Origin: Brienomyrus brachyistius
Lineage: Eukaryota; Chordata; Actinopteri; Osteoglossiformes; Mormyridae
DNA: 64,000 nucleotides
Reading direction: 5' to 3'
Assembly: GCF_023856365.1 (NCBI RefSeq)
Contig: NC_064540.1
Span: forward strand, 6,006,001-6,070,000
The notes under the pieces were generated by a model. The model had not been told where the DNA came from, made no database searches, and saw nothing but the letters and a program-made list of their open reading frames with translations. This document shows, piece by piece, positions 24,310-36,612 of the stretch. Each line of letters opens with the position of its first letter. Positions within the stretch are counted from its first letter, which is position 1. A program made the position numbers and the translations under genes.

Positions 24310-26960
24310 GGGGGAAGGTGAGTGTTAGGGGAAGGGAGGCGCTGTAGCCATCTGCCTGGAACCAGTGCTCCTTTCAAAGGAACTCGCATGTTTGTGCTGG
24401 GGAATCACGAAGGAAATTCCTGCCGGGATTCTATGTCTACTGTAACACCACGTTGCTTTATTACTGTGTAATGTCCTTGGTGAATACAAGTGATTCCGAT
24501 TCTGCCCAGTCAATCACCACTGACCTTTCAGGCCCAACCAATGACGCCAGGGCTGCAACTTCATTTAATTAGCCTTCTGTCCCCAAAGACACCCAACTGT
24601 AACAACCAAAGCCAATTTGCAATGGGTGAAATGGGTAGAATGACCCTTGACTGAGTAACAATATCTTTAAAAAATTACATTATTTGAAGCCTAGGGATTA
24701 GGAAACTAATCCAAATAATAAAGCAAATTACTTTGATTCCTTTGTAGCTGGTCAACATTGAACAACCTTTGAAAAAGAATTTCCGATATACACATAGCAA
24801 CTTTAGATTAAGATGTTTAAATACATGATAGCAGCGCTTTAAATCAACTGTTTACAAGAATCCCCAAAATATACCTCACATGTATGGTGACCGTGATTCT
24901 ACTTAGATTGCAGCAGCAGTTGCAGGCACTTCCTATGACATTTTCTCAGTGACAGACGACCTGTGTAGGTTTACTTTCTGCAGAGAGATCCGAAAGGTAC
25001 GCGACATCCATATCAGGTTCGTGTTAGAGAGAAAGGAAAGCCTCGATCTTTGACGTTTCTCTCGACTCGTGCACCTCAGCCATGCCTCAAGAAACCAACT
25101 GTGCCACACCGTGTTGCTCATAACTCAAAACTGGATTAAAAATAGTCATTAGTGCACACTGCTAAACTCCCTTGATTACCACTACATGTATCGATGCGCT
25201 TTACAAAGAAAAGACCTGATTCGGCATAATTCTTCTGTACCTAAGCTGGAGAAAGGTGCACATACCTAAAAGGTTAATTGGCACACTCCTTTTTTGAATG
25301 TAAAACAGACATTCTGTTTTGCAGACTATCTAGGACTATCCATCTGACGACAAAGAGATGAGTGTGAATTGCGGAATCTGAGTCAAAAGTAAAGAACCAG
25401 TGGCTTTATTATTCAAAACATGGTCCTAAGAAAACAACAAGAAAGGTTGCAAAGCCAATGATTATTGAGCTTAAAAAAGGTGCTTGTGATTGCCTCCATA
25501 GAAAGAGGCAGCTCCATAATGCACCTTCAGAATTATCTAATGTTTTCAGGAGAAAGTAGGGGTTTATAGTGAGAATCACCCGTTTTAATATATACCTTAA
25601 AAACATCAGAGAAATGTATGTATCAAGGAACCCTGAGATCCTCAAACAACCCCCGGCTGAAACCTCGAGGGACAAAAGAATCAAGTGTCTTCGCGTCTTT
25701 TAAGTTTTGAATTATCCACCATTACCCCCTTGCTTTTCTAATCTTCAAATTAAGTATTAAGTAATTGAAAGCAAACTAAGCATAAAGTAGACAAAAGAAT
25801 GGATTCTGCTCATCAGAGTTACCCGGCAACATTCGACGTGACAGCTTAGCATCATGACTGTAACTGTAACCTGTTACAGCTCTGTTGTAATACACAAGGC
25901 GGCATTAAAACAGGATTGACCTGACAGAGCAAGGCTTCCCTTTACAGAGAACTCAGTCTTGCCAAAAGTCAGGCGTTTTATTCTTCTAGCAGCTGTATCT
26001 AGCAGCTGTTCCTCCCAAACACATCACAACTTCTTCATACCGGAAATACAGCTCCTATGTTTTTGGACTGAAGAATCATCAGGTCCTCGCAGAGGTATAA
26101 ATATCTACAAAACTCTGTTCCCATAATACCATTTTCATATTACCTTCCAGTTCACCATTCCAAACTAAATTATACAAAATCATCATTTGTCTTCTGTCTT
26201 TCTGTCCAGATGTTTTTCTCTCATGCTATTATCTCTAGTTTCTGCATCTTTAGCCTCTTGTAACTTTCTGCATCTAAAAAACACCAATTCCAGTTTTTTT
26301 TCTGTGTTCCTGTCCAAGGACCTTACTTGCTCGTCACTTAAATATACCTAACACAGAACCATCCGATACGAGTACGAAAATATTGAGTCCTGCAGTTACA
26401 GTATTTTAAGAAAGAATGTATGAAAAACAAGAAATATATTTCCAAATCAATAACCACTGGTACTGATCTTAATTTCACCTGTAGTGGTTTGGCACCGTAA
26501 AGGACGTGTCGGCTGTCTTTATTCATCATCACTGTCTGGGCTTCCTGATCATCCCTCACTGCCTCACCCTCCATGCACCATCTGGCAGCTCCACCTTCAA
26601 TCTCTTGCATCCGTCGGTGGATTTAAATCTGCTGAGTATGCAGGCTTGGGTCCTCATCTCATTAGCAAGCTGCTGGATTGGGGTCAGTCCCAGGGGCTCA
26701 TTCCTGTCCAGGCGCCCAGTAATCAGAGTCCAAGACACAGAAGAACTTCACGCAACCCCATCTGCAAGATGTGGCTCGAGCAGCAATAATCCCACACGAT
26801 CGATTTGAAAATCAGGCCTGCTCTCTGGTACTGAACCCAAACAATCGCAGTTTAGGTGACTTAAAGTACATCTGCTAAGGTTTTGGGTCCAACGGAGAAG
26901 CAGAGTCTCAAGGAACTGAAAAGCACTTAAACTCACCCCTTCACCTTCTCTTCTACGTAA
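24310..26960. other. Gene-poor region with two weak minus-strand exon candidates
   Basis: On the minus strand, 25003 down to about 24953 reads MDVAYLSDLSAESKPTQ and then a weak GT donor. A second open block at about 26706-26571 contains NEPLGLTPIQQLANEM and ends LPDGAWR before GTGAGG. The two cannot be joined into one protein in that order. Nothing else is convincing. Confidence 0.25.
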
Positions 26961-27078
26961 AGTTTTGTTTTTAAGTACAACTTCTGCTGGCGGCCTCTGT
27001 TACAGTTTGGGAACCGACGGAGCAGACAGGGAAGCAGTGACAGGAGACAAAAAAAGGCAAGCAAAGGTGGGAGTGAAG

Positions 27079-27414
27079 ATGCCGGATCAGGATGAAAGGC
27101 AGGAGGAACAGAGGGAGATGGATGCGCAGGAGGAGATAGCTGGGGAGGAGGAGGACGTGTTGTTGCGGTTCAGTCGCTACAGCGAGGCTCGGGCAACCCT
27201 CCCCTGGTCCCAACGCACCTTCAAAGAGAAGCTCGTCCATCACGCAGACCGCATCTTCCTCCTCTTCCTCGCACTCTTCCTGCTCGTATTCGCCGGGGAC
27301 GCAGTCTACAAGATGTGGTATGTGACAAACTGGCAGAAGGTGTACAAGTTTGTGCTGGACTTGGTCTCCTACCTCATCAGTGAAGAGGACGAGGAGGAGC
27401 TGAATGAACTATAG
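27079..27414 (+). CDS. Small single-pass membrane protein, SMIM40-like (111 aa)
   Basis: A single uninterrupted frame from ATG 27079 encodes 111 aa. Residues 1-27 are strongly acidic (Asp/Glu/Gln-rich). A basic stretch follows (about 41-58), then one hydrophobic helix at about 59-77 (IFLLFLALFLLVFAG). The juxtamembrane YKMWYVTNWQKVYKF is next, and the tail ends EEDEEELNEL. The order acidic head, ADRIFLLFLALF-type helix, DAVYK and EEEL-type tail matches my memory of human SMIM40, a short integral membrane protein of unknown function. An acceptor-like TTACAG at 26999-27004 suggests a 5' noncoding exon upstream. AATAAA at 27492-27497 fits a short 3'UTR. The identification with SMIM40 is moderate; the frame itself looks real from its codon use and domain order. 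Confidence 0.72.
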   Translation: MPDQDERQEEQREMDAQEEIAGEEEDVLLRFSRYSEARATLPWSQRTFKEKLVHHADRIFLLFLALFLLVFAGDAVYKMWYVTNWQKVYKFVLDLVSYLISEEDEEELNEL

Positions 27415-27499
27415 ACTGGGGTTTGAAGGCCTTTGGTGGGACTCTAACCTGGCATTTTGCCCACCTCCTCTCTTACTGCATTTATGGCATCAATAAAAA

Positions 27500-29490
27500 G
27501 TACTGCCAAAAATGGGAAAATATATAATGATTTGCTACAGCATTCAAAACATTAATTAAATTGATTCTTTTAGATGTTTGAAGGCCTTTTCCAAATGCAA
27601 TTTCAAAATAACAAATTGAGGAGTAAACTAGAGATATAAAATAATGAAAATGGACCGTGCATTATTTTAGGCACAACTTGTTCCTGCTAGTGTGGATGAT
27701 GAATTATATTAAAGGACACTGACTTGTTTCATGAGCAATTTGGGGCCACATACTTTAAACATCCTGGTTAGTATTTGTAAAATGTATCTACTGTGTGATT
27801 TCGAGCACTGAAATGAACATGCGACGTATTAAACTCCTCATATAAGATAAATGAACTAACACGTAACCTTCGGTTCTTTTTCCATTTACATCACGTCTCC
27901 TCACCCTGAGCCGAAAGCAAACATGGAAAAGTGATGTTTCAGTATTATCAGGGATCATGAACCTGTTCGTACACGGACACACCTGCCGGTACCCAGGGGC
28001 AGAGCCGGCCTGTAATATCACCCCTGGGGTGACATTGTATAGACCAGCCCAGCTTCACAGGGTCAACACAAGAAAGGACACTCCTACCTAACGAATGAAT
28101 TCTAGTTTCAGATAGACAAAACAATACTATATCAGATCAATGACACCCATTAGTAGTAATCTGCTAATAGACAGTTTCAGCAACAGTATCCAAATATGTG
28201 CAATTACCCAATTTCTAAATGAACTGAAATTAGCTGTAAGCATGTTTGGTAAGTTGGCAGCTGGTTAGTCATTATCTGGTATGAGCTGCCAATCAGCGCC
28301 AATCCCACTCATTATTTTTTCAGTTAGGAACAGCATGTTAATAACACTTGAAGCGCAGTGTGTTTTAGGCTATATGACAGACTGTAGGGCCAGTCACATG
28401 TGGTAGCCAGCTGGCTGTTTTGCCCTCACTTAGGCAGGTGTTGTAAAGTTAATGACTACAACTTTTCTAACCTAAAGGGAACATCTGCCCATCCACCGGA
28501 ACCTCTGAAAAAAAATCGATGAACGCTTTTCAGTATTGCCACATACAGCTGATGGTTTCCAGCCCAAAAACTGTTCAAAAACCACCAGAATGCACATGAA
28601 ACTGCCCAAAATATTTGATCTATAGTTCAGCATTTTTGTATTTTACAGACTGTACCATATTTAAATGTAGGGATGGGTTGCTGGATAACTAGTCTCAACA
28701 CTCCTTGGAAGCGACGCTCCAGAAACTCTTTGTCATGTGATCTTTGGAAACGAAGCGTCGCTTCTTACCGCCACGTCAGACGTGTCTCACAAATGAGGTG
28801 CGGATTCCCTGCCCCACAGAGGTCACTTTAACTGCAACAGCAGCACTATGGGTGTTTCTCAATACGCGTATTTCACCATAATTGTGTTCACTTATTCCAT
28901 TGCCAAAGACCAGTTCCAATACTAAGAACAGAAGTAAAGAGAGAGGTAAGGGGCATGATCTGATTACAGTGCCTTGTCACACCCACCTCACGACAAACTA
29001 CCTCAGGGATGAGAACCTGAGTGCAGCCATGTGGCGGGAGATACCTCAGCACCATGCTAGTCCAAACGGACCAGTGTGAGGTTTTTTCAGCCTGCTGGAA
29101 TACCACTCCTGCCACCAACCCCCATATATCTCCCAGTAAGTTGAAAGGACTCCCTTACAGTGCTGGATATGCAGATGTAGATTAATGTCATACCCAGGAC
29201 AAAGCGATTCCAGGTTGAGGACCTTTCTCAAGGGTCAGTATCAGTACTACAACGACTATCCCTCCTCTGCTATTTTGTCAGTGACTGCTGATCTGTAAAA
29301 GTCAATGCTGCCACCTACTGGAAATACCTAATCAATTACCTTTCACAGGCACCTTCGATACACTCGGACGCGCCTGGTTTCCATTAGACATAAAAATGAG
29401 GGACTACAAGTGCATCCGCATCTGCAGCCAGCCCCAGATAACAAAATTTACATCACATCTCCTCACCCTCAACCGAAAGAACACATGGAA
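27500..29490. other. Intergenic region, no supported gene
   Basis: An 11-bp inverted repeat, GAAGCGACGCT (28708-28718) against AGCGTCGCTTC (28754-28764), marks a possible transposon end. The remainder holds no exon I can support. Confidence 0.35.
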
Positions 29491-29504
29491 CAGTGGAAAA
29501 GCCT

Positions 29505-30004
29505 TTAGGTACAGTGAAGAGAACTCATGATGCTTCAGCATACCACAACATTTGGGACAGTTCTATGCCTCCAGCTTTATGGGAACAGTTTGGGGAAGGA
29601 AGGCCCTTTTCCGTTCCAGCATGACTGTGAACCAGTGCACAAGGCAAGGTTCATAAAGACGTGGTTGGGTGAGTTTGGTGTGGAAGAACTTGACTGGCTC
29701 ACACAGACACCCGATCTCAACCCCATCTAACACCTTTGGGATGAACTAGAACGGAGTGTGCTAGCCAGACCAACATCAATCAACATCAATTCCTGACCTC
29801 ACAAATGCTCTTCTGGATGAATTCCCACAGACATACTCCAAAATCTTGTGAAAAGCCTTCCCAGAAGAGTGGCAGCTGTTACAGCCGCAAAGGGGGGGGG
29901 GGGACCAACTTCATATTGATGCCTATGGATTAGAATAGGATGTCATAAAAGTTCCTGTAGGTGTAATGGCCAGGTGTCCCAATACTTTTCTCCATACAGT
30001 ATAC
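29505..30004 (+). mobile_element. Tc1/mariner-like transposon remnant, 5'-truncated
   Basis: The remnant keeps the 3' third of a transposase frame: a PVHKARF block, GVEELDW and then TPDLNPI, which contains the second catalytic Asp of the DD(E/D) triad. A stop (TAA) directly follows, where related copies have E-HLWDELER. Beyond it, TTTGGGATGAACTAGAACGG and the GCCTTCCCAGAAGAGTGGCA region persist. The right end resembles CCCAATACTTTTCTCCATAC. The left half, with the helix-turn-helix domain and left terminal repeat, is absent. It is inactive. Confidence 0.85.
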
Positions 30005-30009
30005 CTGCT

Positions 30010-31015
30010 CTTATCAATCCAATTAAAACATTTAATTCTGGTTTATTCTTAACTCTTTATTATTTTCTCAGGTTCTTATTCAATATTAGTAGTTTGCACA
30101 TTTTGCTAGCCGCGTGTTTCTTTTAACCACCAGGATTTTGGGTCAACCAACCAGTTCAGTGCACTATTTGATTTGTTGGTAGTCACTGGGGAGAATTTGC
30201 TGGCTATAAAATATTTTTACAGAAGGCTAACGCGATCGGATTTACTTAGCTAGCTAGGTAAATCTTTCAGCACGGATGGGTGGCTCATTAAAAAAACAAC
30301 CTCTGTAATTGTATTCCTTTTGCCCAAATAATAATAATAAACTATGCTCTTGTTTATATACCATATTTAACAAAAGCAGCATTTGTGCTAAACAAGTTTT
30401 TACCGCAACTTTCTCACTGAAGGACTGTGCCCGTGGTAAAATGCTTTGGGCTGAGACAAAAATACTGTCGAATAACATGTCCGTGGACAATAAGTCGTTT
30501 TGATCAAAATGTGCGTCAGAATTGGGGATGATTCCTGGGTGTGATGCTAGATGACGTTCTCCTGAGGAAACTGATTTCATAAAATATTGGTACAACTATT
30601 GGTTATATTAGGAAAGTTTCACATACATAAGGAACTGGGTCTGAAACGAATTTTGTTCGTTTTTTTTTTCCAAGAGTTAAAGGAATGTGGCACCACAATT
30701 GATAAAATGAAGAACAGGAACGCAGTTATAACCCGTGACATTTTAATTAAATATGCAATTTTAATAAAGGTTGTTACATTCACCCTGGCTGTTCATCTTT
30801 ATATGTATATTGTTTGTATTTTAGTTATTCGATCAACAAAAAATTAAGGCTTAAGATGACCCCGCACCAGGTGGGGCATCAGCTGAACATGATTAACTCT
30901 CAAGGTTAAAACGGGAGTGGAGATTGTTGTCTAACGCCGCTAATTGCTTGGCTGTGTTTAGGAGCGCTTGTAGTTGCCTGGTCCCATAAGGTCACTTGCT
31001 GACATTTATATTTAT
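30010..31015. other. AT-rich intergenic DNA
   Basis: No gene or clear repeat is recognised here. Confidence 0.35.
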
Positions 31016-31034
31016 CTAGTAGATGCAAAGTTGC

Positions 31035-31325
31035 CAACCCCAGCTAACATTTAACGTTGGCCCAGCGTTGGTAGAACGTCGGACATCACGTCGGCCAACG
31101 TCATTAGCAGACGTTGCCCGGACGTGCATCTGCACATCGGGTTTACGTCAACTCAACGTCTGCAGCGAACGTCAAATAAGTAGTGATAAGCAAATATGTC
31201 CAATTCCCTGTGGCCAACGTAAAACCAACGTCCCACGGACATTATGGGGACCATGTGCCAACCTACTTTCAATGTCTGGGTTACGTCAACTCAACGTCTG
31301 CAGCTAACGTAAAATGCACGTTGTG
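31035..31325. repeat. AACGT-rich dispersed repeat with internal direct duplication
   Basis: CAACGT/AACGTT motifs recur more than a dozen times in 290 bp. The segment TTACGTCAACTCAACGTCTG, then CAGC, occurs at about 31144-31167 and again at 31281-31304. It resembles the interior of non-autonomous DNA transposons common in fish, but I cannot name the family. Confidence 0.55.
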
Positions 31326-31329
31326 CCAA

Positions 31330-32900
31330 CTCTCAATTGCCAATTAAAGAGTTCATCATAGCTCAACATGCAAACTCTCAAAGGAATATTTAGACAATTA
31401 TATTGCTATTATCAAGGCGTGTCTAATAAATAAACTTGATCCTGTTGAAAGTTTTCGTCAGCTTACCGACAGACGTTCATCGCGTCTGTAACCCAGGTTA
31501 CAAATATTGTAAATAAAATAAATAGTAAATAATTAACTATAAGATAAGACATAAAACAAAGATTTGTAAAATAGTCTAATTTACACGTGAAAACATTTAC
31601 ATATAAAAAAAATGTGCCCCTCCCTTCTCGTGCATGCGCAGTAATGTAGTGCATAGGAGAGAGAGAGACTAACGGCAACAGGCTAAAGAAGCAGCAGAGA
31701 CGCGAAGTTTGACTAATTTGGGGGGGGGGGGGGCATGGCGCTGTCCCTGTGCTCTAGCTGGAAGCACAAAGTGTCACTGAGGTTTGAAGGGTGAACAAAA
31801 CAAAATTAATTCAGTGACTGTCAAAATAAAAAGTGTCATCATCCACATTGTAACGGTCACAATGACACGGAGGCCCCCATAGGACAAAAAAACGACGGCG
31901 AGGGGCTCGCCCAGAACACACCGCCAATCGTCCTGTCCGTACGTACAGAACTGTACCTAAAAAAATACTGGCCGACTCTGAAACCATTGTTGGTAGAACA
32001 GCCTGTGCTGGATCGGATGGTAGTGAAAAAACGCACATGTGCTCTGTACAGTGCAGGTGCCAGAACAAATCTGGTATGAGGAGGGGAGGAGGGGGGCGTG
32101 CGACGGTAAAAGGGAGCATTGGGTAAGCGGACAATCCATAGCCACAAAAATAACCCTACAACTGGGCTTATTTGTTTTATGGTGAACATTATGACAAATA
32201 ATAATAAAATAATTTTAAAAGGTCACAGGGACACAATGGGCGATTTTGTAACCTGTGGCACATAATCTTACAATAGCTTTTCACTGCACTTCTTTGGTGT
32301 AAAAAATCATGGAGAGAGATTGTTAGCAAATAAAAAACACACACACACTTTCCCGGTACTATGAAGTACGGTGATTATTACGACAGGACAACTCTGTTTA
32401 AAAATTGTGTGGGAATATTTATAAAACGCACTCTACCGATTTGAATTTTATTTTCAAACCTGCAACGTATCATTACTATATCGAAGTAAATACATATAAA
32501 TTCAAAATGTAGTCCCTCTGAAAGAACCATAGATGGCAGTATTCCCTTGTTTACATCCACCCACAACAGCCACAGCGCTCAGAGAGGTGGGGGCCTTTGT
32601 CCCTGATCGAGTTGCCTGCCTGCTAACTGATGTCACATCCAGGACACATGCCGTAAATGCATTGCACCTGCAGGGGCTTTCGGGCTGGAGCCACAAAGCC
32701 ATCTGCTGCTGCTTGCTCCCAGCTACCTTCTGCCATTGGCTTGGAGACATGAGGATATCAGGCAAGTGTCTCTCCCAGCTAGGAGCGTGAAGCGTGTTTT
32801 TCCGTTTGGCTTATCGCTCAGTTCACTCTTTGTGGTCGTTAGTTCTAGACAGCCATGATCTCTCTGAATAGGGTGGGCTAAGGAAAATGTTCAGACCACC
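31330..32900. other. Intergenic region upstream of the unknown membrane-protein gene
   Basis: Positions 32533-32763 are more GC-rich and open in several frames. They end in ATATCAG followed by GCAAGT, which could be a rare GC-AG donor of a 5' noncoding exon for the gene at 33144. A poly-G run lies at 31722-31733. Nothing else is supported. Confidence 0.25.
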
Positions 32901-32934
32901 TTCCAGTGAAACGGAGACTAGCAAGACATCATGA

Positions 32935-33112
32935 CTGATACTCTTGAGTGATCGAAAGGTTGCTGGTTTAAATCCTGATGCTGGCAGAGTGATTTCATCA
33001 GTGTGACCTTGAGCACGGTTCTTTATCCCAGCAGTTCTAGGTGGCGCTGTTAGCGTGGTCAGAACCTAATCTCTCATGGTACGGCAGAGAACAAGTTGTT
33101 AATGTGTGGGGC
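32935..33112 (+). repeat. tRNA-derived SINE fragment
   Basis: GGTTGCTGGTTTAAATCCTG at 32958-32977 is B-box-like. It is followed by ATGCTGGCAGAGTGATTTCA and CGGTTCTTTATCCCAGCAG, the same block order as at 11.4 kb. Confidence 0.55.
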
Positions 33113-33143
33113 CCTGTTTCAGACTTGATGGAGCAGCAATGAC

Positions 33144-35144
33144 ATGGACTGCCCACACTCACCAGCAAACCGGTCACCTCCCCCGGCCATCTTAGAGGAA
33201 GACAAGGGAGAGGAAGAGATGAAGGCAGGGCATGAGCACCTGAAGGACGCTATGGGGGATGAGGACTTGGAGCTGCTGAAAGAGTCCTACCAGGGCTTGG
33301 AGAACCTGCGCTGGAGTCTGAGGGCTGTAGAACAGGCCGTGTACCTCAGTCTGCCTGCATGGATACAAGGAGGTATGTTAACGTTGCCTGTGCATGCCAG
33401 GGCCTGGCGACACAGCACAGCCAGACGGCAAGTCTCCAGCACTCATGACTCCTTCCAGCGCGAGCCTTGGCCTGTTCCCAAAATGGGTGGTGCTGTTAGT
33501 ATTTTTAGTCTGGCTTGTTTGGCTAAACTTTAGCCGCACCTCTGACGTAAAGAAAGTATAAAAAAAAAACACAACAACAAAGTATTCAAGACTTGAAAAA
33601 CAAACTACATGGGTTAATTGGATTCACAGAGCACATTGAAAAACCACGTAGAGTGAGATAAAAACAGACTCCTTGACGACTGTTGTTGCAGCATTGCTAT
33701 GCAACCTTGTAGCACCTCTGGGTCTAGCTGGGATCCACAACAGCTTCCCAGCACGTCTCCTATCCTACATCCTTCTCCCCTACATGCTTCCAGCCACCAT
33801 CTTCATCTTTGCCAGCCAGAGGTACCAAGTAAATCAGCTTTGGATCCTTAATTATATGAATTATTAATATAATATAATATAATATAATATAATATAATAT
33901 AGGGGCGGCATGGTGGCGCAGTGGTTAGCACTGTTGCCTCACACCTCTGGTACCTGGGTTCGAATCTCCGCCTGGGTCACATGTGTGTGGAGTTTGCATG
34001 TTCTCCCCATGTCGTCGTGGGGTTTCCTCCGGGTACTCCGGTTTCCCCCCACAGTCCAAAAACATGCTGAAGCTAATTGGAGTTGCAAAATTGCCCATAG
34101 GTGTGTATGTGTGAGTGAATGGTGTGTGAGTGTGCCCTGTGATGGGCTGGCCCCCCATCCTGGGTTGTTCCCAGCCTCGTGCCCATTGCTTCCGGGATAG
34201 GCTCCGGACCCCCCGCGACCCAATAGGATAAGCGGTTTGGAAAATGGATGGATGGATGGATGGATAATATAATATAATATAATTATTCGGCTTAGAAAGT
34301 GAACTGAGATCCTCCCTTCTCTAGTTCTGTTCTTCTATAATAGAAAGGTCTTGGTACTTAAAATTACTACATATCTGTGTTGCCTGTGTATCCATGCAGT
34401 TTTGCCTGTCTGTGCGGCGTTTCTCATGCGTGTGTTTGTGTGCATGTCGAAAGTGTGTTTGTGCGTGCTTGGAGGTGGATTTCTTTCCCTTTTAGGACAC
34501 TCCAGCGGCTGAGTAAGCTTACAGAAAGCTCCCTTTGCCTGTGGCGGAGCCTAAGGCAGACTGTGCCGAACGCAATCAATGTCGCCTCCTCCTGTTTGCA
34601 TAGGTATGGAACCTGTTATCAAACTTGATGAACCGAAACTGTGCAGGCAATGATTTAACGTTTTGCATAATTACATAATTCTGCAGAAGTCGAGCTCTTC
34701 CTCCTCATGCCAGCTGCCACTGTGAATGTTTTCCTGCTGCTCTCCCCCAGGCTGTGGGTCCCAGTTCCCCATGCTAGAGTCCTGGCAGAGCAGGAACGTT
34801 CTGACCAGGCCAACCCGGTGCATCAGCGGTCCTCGCTGAACATGCAGCTCTCCACGCCTGGCTTCCACACTCCTGTCGACCCCACCACTGATACCATAAG
34901 CTACTCCTTTCTCTTCAACCTGGCCCTGGGGATGGGTAGTCAGCCAAATACCCCCCTCCTGCCAAACACCAGGCCCATTCTCCTGGAGCTGGAGTTTAAC
35001 GCAGATGTTGAGGTAGAAGCAGAGAAAATGGGCAAAGGGGGACAGCCAGGTGATGGCACTTCTCCACGCATCTCCTTCTTGGAGCTGGATAATGTTAATG
35101 ATGAGGGGGGGACCACTGCAGATGGAGGTGAGGAAAAGCCCTAG
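33144..35144 (+). CDS. Unrecognised 286-aa membrane-associated protein, four exons
   Basis: The exons are 33144-33372, 33692-33821, 34496-34603 and 34751-35144 (861 nt). All three introns are GT-AG, and phases agree (1, 2, 2). Residues 1-50 are acidic and helical (EEDKGEEEMKAGHEH, DEDLELLKESYQGLEN). Residues 57-75 look amphipathic (SLRAVEQAVYLSLPAWIQG). Residues 77-120 are hydrophobic and may form one or two membrane passes (LLCNLVAPLGLAGIHNS, then LLSYILLPYMLPATIFIFA). A basic helix follows (TLQRLSKLTESSLCLWRSLR). The tail is polar and acidic, ending GGEEKP. I do not recognise the family. The layout (acidic head, hairpin-like hydrophobic core, soluble tail) suggests an organelle-membrane protein, but this is inference. 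A SINE copy sits in intron 2. Confidence 0.75.
33901..34263 (+). mobile_element. Full-length tRNA-derived SINE (copy 3), in intron 2 of the unknown gene
   Basis: This is the same element as at 5842. It is inserted into an (ATAAT)n run, which flanks both ends (33866-33900 and 34264-34284), so the exact target duplication cannot be delimited within the microsatellite. Confidence 0.9.
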
Positions 35145-35149
35145 AACAG

Positions 35150-36490
35150 AGCTACACCATCCTACTACAAAGCCCAACTGTCTGGTGTCACCATTGAGTA
35201 GACATGTGCTTGGCGGTCTGCAGGAGATGCTTCTGACAGTGACAAAGGCATGGCGAACCAGCCGCACCCAAAGAGCAATGTGAATCGTCAGCCTCTCCCT
35301 TTAGCCTGCTACTTCTCCAATATTTGGCCACCTGCTATGATATATAGTACTGGCTGTGGGACATCACCAGCAAAAATCATGTGATTACACAAAGACAGGT
35401 CATGTGACCGCAGTGCCTGTGCAGTGTTGGTGAGCCCACTGCTTCTAAGAGCTCTCACTAAAAGCACCGTGACAAAAAGTGCCACTGAGCCTGTTTCGGT
35501 TATTTGACTAACCAATCAAAAAGCATACACCAGTCTGTTCCATAAACCTGCACCTGGCCAACCGACCTTTAGATTTAGAAATATTTAATCCTGATTATTT
35601 AACCTGAAACACTCATCAGTTAATGTTACTTTATTATTCATAATTTCATTCATTTAATTTAGAAAAGATTGACTTTTTTTGTAAACAACAGTTCTCTTAT
35701 CGTAACACTTTCAGAGAACTTAAAGCTAACGCACAATTTCAGTTATTTATAACACTTTTATTAGCAGCAAAAGTAGGTCTTCAGACAATGTGACTGCATT
35801 GCTCACAGTAAAACAGTACAAAATCTTCCTGGCACATTTCATAAATAAATGCATAATTTCTTTTCCAAAAAATAATTTACAGTTTCAGTTTTCGTTGGCA
35901 TAAAGTGCTGAGTTTCACAACATTTTTCAGATCCTGTTTCATATTTCACAGAATGCAATTTTCACACATTCTTAATGGTGAGCTTTGCAAATCTTAGGAA
36001 TTCATATTTCTGTATCTTACAAAGGTTAGACCAATAAATGTAATAGCAATATAACTAATAGTTTCGCATGGTTACCCAGTTTCCTGCATGTCTCGACGTA
36101 GCAAACGTGCAAACATCATATTTTTAGTTTTCCAGTGCTCTGTAATGTGTGAACTGATAAGGACTGATGACTAGATCACCGTTTTCTCTTCTGTCCGTTC
36201 ATGGATGGTGGCGAATGTAGATCGTCGGCATTCATTCATTGACGATCGCAGAATCGCGTGTTTTAAGAATATGGTAAAGACTATAGTGAGACCACTGGCT
36301 TACTTAGCGACGTGACATTTTGACAGTTTTAAGACTTAAAACTGTAATTCACAGAGGTGAAGACGTGGGGTTTGTCCTTCAGTAGTGAAATGCGCTTCAC
36401 TACGGCGACCCTGGGCTGTTGTGTGTTTGCTCCCTGTAATCCTGAGATACCTACAAGCAAACAAAAGCAGGAGAAAATGAACAACTACAC
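35150..36490. other. Intergenic region downstream of the unknown gene
   Basis: No exon is found here. AATAAA-type signals near 35843-35850 could serve the upstream gene's 3' end. Confidence 0.35.
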
Positions 36491-36491
36491 C

Positions 36492-36612
36492 ATCACATCA
36501 CCTCCTGCACAACGTACACATCATACATCGCCTCCTGCACAACGTACGCATCATACATCGCCTCCTGCACAACGTACGCATCATACATCGCCTCCTGCAC
36601 AACGTACGCAGT
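36492..36612. repeat. 30-bp tandem repeat, four copies
   Basis: The unit is CGCCTCCTGCACAACGTACG followed by CATCATACAT. Being a multiple of three, it keeps a frame open with repeated SPPAQRTHHT. The surrounding sequence shows no splice context or codon bias that would support a gene. Confidence 0.85.

Noticed and set aside
34671..35267. 198-codon minus-strand frame opposite the last exon of the unknown gene
   Set aside because: The plus strand has matching splice phases across four exons, while the minus frame has none.
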